Source: Coffea arabica
Taxonomy: Eukaryota; Streptophyta; Magnoliopsida; Gentianales; Rubiaceae
DNA length: 64,000 nt
NCBI RefSeq assembly: GCF_036785885.1
Contig: NC_092317.1
Span: forward strand, 5,024,501 to 5,088,500
Reading direction: 5' to 3'
Shown here: piece by piece, positions 16,059-26,874 of the stretch
Layout of the letters: each line of letters begins with the position of its first letter
Position numbering within the stretch: position 1 is the stretch's first letter
The notes under the pieces: generated by a model
Database searches by the model: none
The model's input: only the letters and a program-made list of their open reading frames with translations
What the model was told of the DNA's origin: nothing
Program-made: the position numbers and the translations under genes

Positions 16059-17390
16059 AGCAACAAACTTGGAAGCTGCTGCTCAAAGTGGGGTGAGATG
16101 AAGTTTAAGCTTGGGGAAGTACTTGAATAAACGTTTGGGTTTGATCCTCTGCACTTCACACACTATCACTCAGTGCTTGAGGGCCATCACAGTAATTGAG
16201 TAGCTGATAATACGCACTAAAGATATCATACAACATGGCAAAATGGAAAAGCTAAAGTTCCAAAGCGACAGGGCCGTGAGCCCATATAATTGATAACATG
16301 TTGTCTCTATCCTCTAGCTATGTCAATTCCATCCTCGTCAATCATTTTGCCAGCATCATGACAGAAAAATCGGGTAAAAATCTTACCGGACAATTATAAG
16401 CTGTCTCTTGACTTTCTTTGGCTACCGTCAAGATATGATAAGACTTTTACTGCACTCTCTAGATATTTTTTTTTTTCCCAAAATGCATACTAATCAAAAG
16501 GGGTTCACTATTATTAATGCTTTTAAAATTATTATTCAGTATTCGCCCCTGTAAATTGCAATAGTTTCACGAAAGAAAAAAAAAAGTCAATCCTTCAATG
16601 AAAAATTAAAAATTGCAATATTTTCACGGAAAAAACAAATCTACCCTTCAATGAAAAATTAATGCCGGACTTAATTCTTTCTTATAATGCGTCCTTAGAG
16701 TACCAAATAGACAAATTCTTCAAATATTCATCTTAGGGAATGTCTAGATTTGGTCTCATTTATCTCTTTTCCCAGCTCCAAAATTAAAGAATGAAACACA
16801 CTATAATTAAAGAATCGATAATTTGATCTTAATACGGGTTTTTATTCTTTAAGAGGGGCAATTAAGTTGAGATTCTTTAAATTTAAGACGGAATTTATTT
16901 ATTTTCCTCGCAAAGAAAACATGAGAAATGACATGATGATAAACACGCACGCAAAAGCTTACGTGAGCCATTTATACACTATGATCGAACAAATTTTGCC
17001 TCGGGAAACTCTGAGGACCGGAGCCGTTGGGGGTTGAAGAAGCATTTAATTATAAGCAAGTACAAGGCAACGATGGCATGAATTTTCTTGACAATTCTTC
17101 TTGATTAGCCTCCTTGGCTTGTTTTTAAGAACAATTCAGTTAACGTAACGAGTGTCCAATTAGTACAAGGGTTCAAGTTTTAATTCGGAAAAATGTCTAA
17201 ATGCAACGGCTGCGTTAGTACTAGTGTAAATTAGACATTATTTAGAGTCTGATAATGAAAATGTAAAAATTCTTTTTTTAAGAATGCATCATTTATTTAA
17301 TCATCAAGAGGACACAGATTTTCGTACTCTGGCCCATAAATGTTCAACAACTCAATCTTCAATGACCACGTGTTCCATTTACAAAATGGA
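16059..17390. other. Alpha-dioxygenase promoter and AT-rich spacer
   Basis: The first 450 bases are the dioxygenase upstream region. A diverged direct repeat of about 59 bp (around 16551-16663, shared core TTCAATGAAAAATTA) lies inside. No coding region is recognised. Confidence 0.5.
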
Positions 17391-17562
17391 TATGAGCTTA
17401 GCTCAGTGGCCACCGTCAAAGTTGGTAGGATGAGAGGTCAAGGGATCAAAATGTGACAAGCCACTTTTAAGTGGCTTTCAGACGAGTGTGTAGTGTACTC
17501 ATCTGGATTGGTAAGTGGTTCAATCCTCTCCGATTTTTTCTCGACCTCTTTGGGTGTCGATA
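17391..17562 (+). mobile_element. Probable tRNA-related SINE
   Basis: The sequence has an A-box-like TAGCTCAGTGG near 17400 and a B-box-like GGTTCAATCCT near 17518, and ends in an A/G-rich tail near 17563-17577. The six bases TGGATA occur just before it and after the tail and could be a short target duplication. The A-to-B spacing is longer than in a tRNA, so assignment is tentative. Confidence 0.4.
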
Positions 17563-18532
17563 AAAAAAGAAGAAGAGTGGATAAGCTTTTTTTTTTGGGG
17601 ATAAAAATAGTTTATTTAAAGAATGTATATAAACCGGGAAGAGGATGCCAAAACATGGTCGTCCTCCATGTGCATTGCACGTGATTTTGTGTGAGAATTT
17701 TTTTGTTTTGATGAATATTCGTGTGTTGGAATCCAAAAGAGACTAATAGAAAGGCTCTTCTTTTGTTGTCTTGGAAGTTGGAACGAAAAAGGTTTTGCAT
17801 GTATGTATGAAAAGCATAAAAAAGCAAAGCATGCATCTGTTCGGACTCTCTGTCCAATGTGCCAAGTAACACGTTTCACCGCCTCCCCTCTCAGAAACTT
17901 TCTCAAAGTCTCTCACTTCTCAAATTTTTTCCCCTGCTCTTCGGTTGCCCACCAGAACAGAATAGAAAAAAGGCAGATGACTCCTTTGTCTCACCCATTT
18001 CTCCTCACTTCTTCGTTAATGGTCGATTCCTCTCAAGCTCTCTATTCAAATAATAGTAAAGAGGAAACAAAGATGAAGGGGGAAGATGTTTGATTCATCT
18101 CAGTCATCTGAATCATTTTTTTCCCCAAATGTAATCATGGTAAACTTTCACCCTTTTTGCCTATGTTTAATGTCCCTGTTTTCTTTCTTTTTTTTCGGTA
18201 ACATTTTCCTTCTTTGTTTTGATTCAGTCTCTCCAAACGCAGGAGCAAGAACCATTGTCCCTCTACTAAGATGTGGAAAAATCTGATATAGGTACCCATA
18301 ATATCTAGAATTTTTTCCCTTCATAAACAATTTTGTTGACAGATTTCATTTTTTGTGGGTTTTGTTGGAACTTTTTTTTCAGAAATATGTGCCCATTTAT
18401 TGTTTATTTAAAGTTTGCGATTTAGGTTTGAGAATTTATTAAAAGGTAAGGTTTGTATGACCTCATTTCTTATTTTATTGCGCATATATTTTATCTATTT
18501 TTTTCTTTCTTCTACTTTCTCCTGAGCTTAGA

Positions 18533-18890
18533 GCATTTCAAACCATTAATGAAAAATTTTAGGAGGTCTAAAAGGAAAAAAGGGAAAAATTTGAAAGGTT
18601 CTTCTCACGTGAGTTGTTTACTATTTTTAATTTCCAATGGTAAAATTCAAGCTGAACAAATAATTTATTGTTTGACAAGTAAATATGAAATGCAAAATTT
18701 TTTCTTTCCATTATGCCCTAATTAGTTACTCTCTTGCAGTATGTTTTATATGTCCTTTCTTCCTAATATTTCTTTGGCACATAGCATCTCAGACCATTAT
18801 TGACAAATTTTAGATAATTTCTTCTCACGTGAATTTCTACCCTATTCTTATATATCAATGGTGGAATTCAAGTTTAAAACGTAATACCTT
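18533..18890 (+). repeat. Diverged direct repeat, unit about 250 bp
   Basis: Blocks near 18533-18690 and 18786-18890 share order and sequence: a core close to ACCATTAATGAAAAATTTTA, then TTCTTCTCACGTGA, then TATCAATGGTGGAATTCAAG-like text. Divergence is high, so this is an old duplication. Each copy includes a CACGTG G-box core. Confidence 0.55.
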
Positions 18891-19849
18891 AACCTTTCAA
18901 CCAATATTTTTTCTTCAGCAAGAATAACATGCAAATGTCTCGCTGTTGGAGATCCTGTTTTCTTGGCACCTTTTTTTTCCTTTTAGATTTGTTATTAGTT
19001 TTTTTTTCCAGTGTTGTAGTTGCATGTTTGAAGATTTTGTCATGGATTACTAACATTCCTTAGTGGATGAATGGTAAGTTTTATGGAACTGAAAAGTACT
19101 TGTTATATATTTTCTTTTGATCGATAAAGAAAATAGTTAGCCATCTTTCTTTAAATTTGAGGGATTTCTAAGGCTGTAAATTTTGGCTCTTGTGCAATAT
19201 AGCAGAAGGTTACTCTATTCCCTAAGTTTGTTCTTGAGCATGGTAAATGTTCAATGCATTTTGGTTGGCTTTGCTTTAGGTGGTTTTACTCCCTAGCTCT
19301 TTGGAATGATCAAGAACAAATGGTCGTTTTTGCAAGGGGGCGAGGACCTTTTTGCTTGCATGGTGCTAGATAATTATCCCATTTACCAAGCTTTTATTGT
19401 CTCCAAACGAGGCTAGAATCATTGGAGTTCATAGTCAGCTTTCCTAATACAACCTGAGAACCTATATTGTATCCTACCCTGTTTCTTTAGCAAATGCTCT
19501 CTCTACCTCTCTCTACATCAGAGACACACACTACATCCTGTTTTTTTTTTTTTTTTTTTATTTCCTTCTATAGTTTCCTTTTTTCTGTTTTTAAATAGAC
19601 TAATAGGTCATCTGCATGGTTTTCTAAACACCATCAAATGTTCAAACATGTTAGAGATGCTACTTCGATTTTGTTGACTTGATATATGATGAATCAAGAA
19701 GCCAATTATATTTTAAGAGATGCTATGCACCTACTTAGATCAGAAGTTGTAGTGGTTTTACTGAAAAATGTTGTTCACATTTTGGTTGTTGATTATTATA
19801 GAAATTGACTACTGTCACATTGGCTAAGGCCCTAAGGATGACTTGAGAC

Positions 19850-19990
19850 GTGGTGAAGAGGAGGATGATGATGATGTTGCTATTCAAGAAAAGGCAAGGC
19901 AGTGAGATGATTGGAAAAATGATAACCTACATCGAGTTGGCAATAAGAAGCTCAATTCTTATAGAGATTATTTTCATGTGGATGGTAATT
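19850..19990 (+). pseudogene. Possible broken fragment of a TAP46/IGBP1-like C-terminus
   Basis: In one frame the plus strand reads an acidic run (GEEEDDDDVA), then ARQ, a stop codon, and DDWKNDNLHRVGNKK. This resembles the acidic tail plus DDWKDDNPRGAGNKK-type ending of the PP2A regulatory protein TAP46. The internal stop and lack of upstream similarity suggest a decayed fragment. The match is short and made by memory, so confidence is low. Confidence 0.25.
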
Positions 19991-21769
19991 CTTGTAATGT
20001 TAGTCTTGTATCTTAAAGATAAATAGATAATTTTAACTTCAGTAGCAGTGAAAGTCTAATTATCCATTTCTTAGCTTTTATCATACATTTGTTTTAGTAA
20101 ATAATAATTCAAATACAACAAACTTATTTCTTTTCTGTGAATATCAAAATTGACCTGTGTCCAGCTATTATTCAATTGTGGACTAACCCTACTAAACATC
20201 CTATAACAAAAAATATTATTCTAATTTATGACTTAGTTTTTGTTAAAAGATTAACACATTAACACACTTAAAAAATATTATGCAATTTTTTTCATATATA
20301 ATATTTATAACTATTAGCCAAAACTGGGTTGGGCATAATTATGATTTTCCACCATGCGCAAGCATGGTGAACATCTGCTAGTATGATTTAACTTTTTGAC
20401 GGAACTAGAAAGTTACAAGCTGGGACTATATAGTTGGGAGTTGAGGACGGTGGACCATTTATCGTCCTTCTTGCTTCCCTTTTTTTTTTTTTTTTTTTTT
20501 TTTTGTCAAGACCTATTTTCTTGCTTCCCATTTGATGACCTATTAATGCACAAGACAAGAGTTTTGATTGTTTGATAATATCACCTTGGACTTTAAAAAC
20601 GAGCTTAGAAGCAATCAATTTTATGGTTGTTTGAGCGTATTTAGATGCAGCACTTTTCAGTAAATATGTATGTGAAATTTATAAAAAGAAAAAAAAATGT
20701 GGAGGATCTTAGTTAGAATATTAAGAAACAAGTTTCAGAAAAGAGTCACCTTCCAATATAACATTTACGTCCAGCATCAAAAGGATTTGGCACATTAAAC
20801 TTGATGCAGTCCCGTTTGGATTACTATTTCCCGAAATTTTTGTAAATAAATATACTATAACAATTTAATGCATGTGAAATAATTAAAAAGTGTACTCACG
20901 AAAGACGTAAAAATTTTTTGACACAAAACTATAATCCGAACACCAAATTTCTTGAGTTAAAAAAAAAAAAAATGCTGTAAATTGGATAGCCATAACTGAT
21001 TATGCAACTGAAAATTTGGATTAGAATGCAAGTAAATTTGTGATTGACTTTGGTACAAGCCACTATTAAATGGCGGCATCCTTCCCAGATTGCGGTCCGT
21101 GACCATCTCATACACGTACTGGTTAAATTATGGTTAGAATTGCCTCAGCACAATAGCAAATTACACTACACCAACTGCATTCTGAATCATGACTCGGAAA
21201 GCAACATGTATTCAATGTATTGGGTTTCATCACCGTCCCATCAAGATGATCAAATAATTTTGGGCTATATTTGGTAACACATGCTCCAAAATTATATATA
21301 CAAAAAGGAAAAAAGGTTTTATTTCATACTTTGATGCATGTACATTTGTTGTGCTATTGCATGCACGCAATGCGTTGCGTTGACATCCCACCAAACATGA
21401 AAAATTTTATCCTAAGTAACATACGAGCGACATCGAAACAAATAATTAAAGAATAACTCACTTTCTTGATGTTAGAAATTTTCATATTGATACCTATCGC
21501 ATAGAAATGCTGTGATCGACAGAAATAAATTAAAGAATGACCGTCTCCTTGATTTTAGAAATTCCCGTGTTTATACCTTTGATATAGAAATGCCGTGATT
21601 AGTTGCTTTTTATAAGTGAATTCATCAAACAGGGGCAGAAACCATATACTGCTCGAGAAACACTTCTCCATTCTTGTTTGGTGGATTGTACAGCAAACAG
21701 GAAAAAACTTTCGAGCATTCCAAATTACAATTTCATGGATTAAACATATTTTATTCTCGTCTTGAAAAA

Positions 21770-22560
21770 TGAAAAAACTGCGGGCCATTTCCCATTGAAA
21801 CTGATACCAGGCACACGCAACTCCCTCTTGTTGCATGGTATGACTACTGGAGGACCAGAGGAAGTGCTGAGCATGAATGCAAATCTAGACTTCAATCGCT
21901 CTGATGTGTTAGACATCTGAACTGTAGAGGAGGAGAAGCCTTGCTTTCCATTGAGAGCTCGTGCAAAACCTGATCTTCCTTCGTTGTCCAACATCCTCAC
22001 TATTGCCTTTCCAGGCCCCGTCTGCGACAGAAGTTAATATAATGACTTCATTGGATGACAGGAACTCAGAAAAGAAGAAAGAGAACATGTGTAAAAAGAA
22101 CCAGGATAAGTTCTCCACAAGCAGATCCAAATTTGCTACCACATGCAAGTAAAAAGTACAAGATGGACAACAATGCATTAACAATTTTGTGAAGCAAATT
22201 GCCATGGCTGTGTCTAACTTGATTATCTTTCTTTAATCCTTGAAACTGAATTGATTGATTCTTGTCAACGTCGTCTTTTTCCCACCTGTGGGCGCTGATC
22301 AGCCCATAGTCAGGGTGTTGGACAATGTCAATGGACACGCGACTGGTTTTACTCCATGGAAGACAAGGCTTCTCCCCTGCTGCGCAAGCTTTTCATACAT
22401 CCGGCATGTATGCCATATCAATGGCTGCTGAATCAATGAAACCAAGCCAAAAGAGGGAACTGCAGGTACCAAGTTTCAGTTTCAGTAAGAAGTCGCCCGT
22501 CTTGGTTTCATTTATCGGGAGAGGCTTATCTGCTTATTCAGGGAATCATGGCTTTTTGTC
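21770..22560. repeat. Diverged inverted duplication with coding-like arms
   Basis: The minus strand at about 21770-21990 and the plus strand at about 22340-22560 carry related sequence. Translated arms share GxQGFS, a later TS, and KREL(R/Q)VP followed by SF and a VFSFF/VSFI end. The arms are separated by about 350 bases. I do not recognise the peptide, and neither arm has a clear start, signal peptide or known domain. Confidence 0.5.
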
Positions 22561-22975
22561 CTATAATTTACGAGCGTGCTTCTGACTACATGTTTGGCTT
22601 AGTAGCATACTTGTGCTTCTTTATTCCTTCAGCTAACAAGAACAGAAAAGCTGTAAAATCATGAGTTTCTATTTACTGAAAATCACCCGTATCATTTCTA
22701 CTTGAGTTCTTTTATTTTTGCTCAAATTTTACTGTTCTTATCAGCTGCTTTGCGTCTTTATGTATTAGATCATGTCCTTGAATTTAGATTTCCTTCTTCT
22801 TTTTGCCTTCCGTATCTTCAATCAGGTAGAAATTTTGACTCGTCAAACTAGAACGTTGGGCATTTGCTCACTCTTTGTAGCGTCCGTTTTGCAGTGTGGC
22901 TGTGCCTTGGCGGTTGCATAAAGAGCACCTATCTTGTTCAGATAGTGAATTCATCTTGGCAAAGGTACGGGAAGT

Positions 22976-23168
22976 ACCAACTGGGGTTGGGCCAAGTGGT
23001 AAGCAGCTTGGTTCCGCTTAAGCAGGTCTCGGGTTCGAAACCTGGCGTATGCAGCTACCCTTGTTGGGAGACTCACCCACCATAGCCAGGTGTGCGACCC
23101 GGATCGACCAACGAATTAGTCAAGGCAAAGCCCTGGATACCGTGGCAGGCAACCAAAAAAAAAAAAAA
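22976..23168 (+). mobile_element. tRNA-derived SINE with 15-bp target duplication and poly(A) tail
   Basis: A-box-like TGGGCCAAGTGG and B-box GGTTCGAAACC lie 35-40 bases apart near the 5' end, followed by a tRNA-unrelated body and a terminal run of about 18 A. An exact direct repeat AAAGGTACGGGAAGT flanks it at 22961-22975 and 23169-23183. The preserved target duplication and tail indicate a relatively recent insertion. Confidence 0.93.
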
Positions 23169-23652
23169 AAAGGTACGGGAAGTCAATCAAATACATTTGC
23201 CATTTTGTGTTTCCTGATCAAATTGGACTTGTAAACACACTTTTTTGTAGCTTTTTTCAACAAAAGCATCAAAGTAGTGGCAATTGCCCTCATATATCTA
23301 CCTGTGCAGTTTCCTTGAGCTACAGGGGGAAGACCACAACTCACTCTACATATTCTAACTAGTTTCACCACAAACTTGGCCAAGCTGTGGCAAACTGGAT
23401 TTCCAAAAGGAAAAGTGCTTTCTTTACATGTACATTAAGACTAAAGTAAAAAGTAAAAGATGCAAAGCTGATGATTTCAAAAGATCACAATGAAAAAACT
23501 ATTCAGCCAACTTGTAACAATGCAATAAAGAAAAAAGAAAAGGTTTAATGTCACACGAGTCTATCTAAATGGAGTGCAACATGTGCAGTTAGCTAACAAT
23601 ACTTCAGATTCCAGTCGGTGTAATTGAAAACATGCACAGTAGTATACAAATT

Positions 23653-23788
23653 AGGCAAACACTTGGGTAGACCCAATCTATGTGAACCTAGTGGCTCAAA
23701 ATTTGCTCCTCACCAATTCAAGTATTGAAGACGTGGCAAAATTTGAGCCACTAGGTCTACAAGACCAGGTCTACCCAAGTTTTTGCCT
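23653..23788. repeat. 136-bp near-perfect foldback hairpin
   Basis: Left arm 23653-23706 and right arm 23736-23788 are about 53 nt each and pair with roughly nine mismatches. Both read AGGCAAA(C/A)ACTTGGGTAGA near the base and CCTAGTGGCTCAAA near the loop, which is 29 nt. It could be a very small MITE (ACAAA occurs on both flanks) or a small-RNA precursor. Sequence alone does not separate these. Confidence 0.75.
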
Positions 23789-24097
23789 ACAAAAGCTAAG
23801 AACCTGCAACAATCAAACGGTTTGTTTGGACAGTGACCATCCAATGTCATACATCCAAAGCAAACAAAGGCATATTGTGCACAATGCAGGTTTTCCAATA
23901 CCGTTATTTTAATTACTAAGCAAAAGCTCTGTTGGTAGATACATCAGGCATGCATGATGCTTACCACTGTGTTATATAGGCAGTGTGGCTGTATGAATTT
24001 CGGCAAGTTGCCCAATGGTTCTTCAACTCCCAAATCTCAACGAAGGGTAGATTTACATTATAAGGCAACGATTTTTTTTTTTTGGGTTGGGGGGGGG

Positions 24098-24102
24098 GGG
24101 TG

Positions 24103-24134
<32 letters not shown>

Positions 24135-24135
24135 T
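24098..24135 (+). repeat. Compound G-run, GT and GA microsatellite
   Basis: A run of G, then GTGTGTGTGTGTG, then GAGAGAGAGAGAGAGA. Simple-sequence DNA; small open frames crossing it are not genes. Confidence 0.85.
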
Positions 24136-26874
24136 GAGCAAAGGATCATGCTTAACTCTAAATAATGAATTTGCAACTATTGAATTAATCTATGAGATGC
24201 CTGCTGCCCACCATTCTGATGATCTGGAAACGGAAATCAGAAGATAAATTTTGTCGCATGAGGCAAGAAATATTGAGACACGTCAATACTAACAGTTGAA
24301 AGGTCCAAGAAAGTGAGAAGAAATTGAAAAATAAATGTGTGACTGTGAACTAACAATTGGGTTTTCCATCTGAGTCAACTTGCCATTGTACTTGTGTAAT
24401 ACTAGAACGCAAAGGAACTCACAGATCTAATATTCTGAAATGAGAATTTAGATGGTCATGCAGATATTCCTCAAGTTCCACCAGCTAACTACTAGTGATA
24501 AGCCAAAAGTAATTGCCACATATTTACAAGCTACGTACTCCTGACTTTTGCAAACCTGCAGATAGACTAAATCCCTAAGTTGTGTAGCGCATCCTTGATT
24601 CATCCTACCGACCAAAAATCTTCGAACTTTACACCTGAAATGACATATTCAGAAGAGATGAGTTGACATCAAGCGAAACAATGTGACATATGCTAATAAG
24701 CAAGTTTATATCCTCCCTGTACATCATGTTTGGTGACAAACAACTCAATGCAATGACAGCAATTTTCAAACAACAATCTGCATCCAGCAATAAATAACAG
24801 TAACAGTACGTATTACAACTGAGACAAAGTAAGTTCAACAAAAGAGTATCCAGTGAAAGAAGTACAGTGGCAGCATAATCCATGATATGGGAAAACTATT
24901 TTGCCATTGCCATGCCAAATGTGGCAGCGACAATCTTTTCTTAGTTCCAATCCCTTGTATGAGAAAAGGTAAAATCCAGAACACCAAAATATCAATAGCA
25001 GCTCCAGATACAAGCATTCGAAGTAAAAACGAAGATTCTTCAAATATTTCAAATCCTTCGGTTCTTAACACTTTCCGTTGCCTCTTCTTCCTTTGCTTAT
25101 TGTTTTCAGCAACCAATACCTTTAGGTGCAGCAACCAGAACCAGTAGCTTTTTTACCAACCAAAACTACAGCCTAATTTCTTTTGATGAGTAGGTATCAG
25201 TTTTGAGATCCAAAATTGCACAGAAATGACTGAAAGACGCCAAAATTGGCATGCATATGAAAAAAAAAAAATTTACCTCAACAAAGTTCAGCAAACACTG
25301 GAACTTGTTTCACAAAACTAAATATAGTTAGCAACAAAGCAGGAAGCTATTTGGGCATATACCTGGAATGCAAGTGCCAAATTGAAATTGAGATATAAAT
25401 GAGTTTCCTGGATTCCTAGGAAAACCTAGAAACTATTAGACCTGTAAAAGCTCGGCACCACCATATCCCTACCAGCTACAATGACCAGTGACCAAATCCT
25501 TGTCACCCTGCCTAGTTTCTTTACAAACTCTACAGAGAATTTATCATTTCAATCCTTAGAACTTCCTCTGATGACAACACTACTAATTAAGGGAGATCAA
25601 ACAATATCCAGAAGGTCTCAAGGTGTTAGACTCTATTCATGGCACACAATGTCATCGTTATTTTTGTCCCATGCACGGAATTTGACAACACTGCTCTTAA
25701 AAAACTTATGGACCAACCAACTGCTGAATTAACTTCAGAAGCTTCAAACATTCTGAATTTGATGTAAAAATAGCTTCTAGATTACACATATCTGCCCCAA
25801 AAATTTGCAACTAGGTACCCTAATTAAAATGAAACAATGCCCTACATGTGAAACAAGTCCTAGCTGGACATCACACGACTTGCATGATAACTACAAGCAA
25901 CAATTTCTAGACAATAGTATATCGGGGAAGAAGCGAGAATATATAAACAGGCTACTAGCTGCACAAAGCCAAGATGCAATGAACAGGAGAATCCAACATT
26001 CATGCATGCTAAAGCTCTGCCATAAGCACTAAGATTAAAAAAGAAAAGCCCAAGATTCGAACTTACCAACTTAAGAGCAGGGAGAATCATAAGCATTTAA
26101 GCCCCCTCTTGACTAATAATACAAAGGCGGACAACCATTTTGTTGAAACTTTCTGCATGTTCTGTTCTGCTTGGGCAATTTTGTGCTGCCTCACCTCCCA
26201 CGGTTTGGCTAAACCAAATGACAAGCTGGCCTTTGTTGAGCATGTGTGAAAGTGCTGAATGTTTGAGGAGAAAGCAGAGGGACGCCAACGGTTTTGAGCA
26301 AAAATAAACCTTTGCAGGTGATTGTTCAACCCAAGCATTGACTTTCACCCAAACAAACGAATTTATGGGTCAGGGTTTTTTTATTTTTGGATGGGGGGAG
26401 ACACAGCAGATTTTATCAGTCAGTCCCACGCAACTATGAAATTAAATTTGAAAACAAGCAAAATAATTCTAAACGTTCAATCAATAACATATGTAGAAGA
26501 AAAGGACAATAGCATAAAAAGGCCATGAAACACAAAATAAAGAAACTGTCCCTAAGGGTTTGCAATAAATCACGGGATGCGTATGACTTGAACACCTATC
26601 TACTTCAGTTCAATATAATAACTTCCACACATGGTAAGATAAGCACTTCAAATGGTAAAATATGGTTATCTGACGCACGGAAAATTCTCAAGTTTACTCT
26701 TACATAGGTATCAGGAGAACCACCTAGTTGTGAATAAGGTGGCATGGTGCAATTTATTTTAGAAACACCCTCTGTTCTCTCTACTGCATCAAAGAAAAGC
26801 ATAACCAGCCAGAACAATTTCTCAATTACTTTTAGTTTAATGAAATGGAAACTAAGCACCAAAGCATTTAAGAA

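Larger units (their letters stand above)
17563..21740. other. Gene-poor AT-rich region
   Basis: I cannot assign a gene here. Small open frames near 17.6-18.7 kb show no recognisable protein. Contents are pyrimidine-rich stretches, a diverged direct repeat at 18.5-18.9 kb, homopolymer T runs near 19540 and 20480, and a possible broken gene fragment near 19.8 kb. An unannotated non-coding transcript cannot be excluded. Confidence 0.4.
23184..26874. other. Spacer with unassigned minus-strand open frames
   Basis: No gene can be named. Minus-strand open frames at 24.8-25.1 kb (lysine/arginine-rich RKKRQRK followed by hydrophobic stretches) and at 26.1-26.35 kb are the most coding-like. A strong minus-strand donor (TTG|GTAAGTT) lies near 26062. 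These could be exons of a poorly conserved gene or of a non-coding RNA. Confidence 0.35.

Noticed and set aside
22985-23050. tRNA-like A and B boxes that could indicate a tRNA gene
   Set aside because: There is no complete cloverleaf, and a poly(A) tail plus target duplication show it is the head of a SINE.
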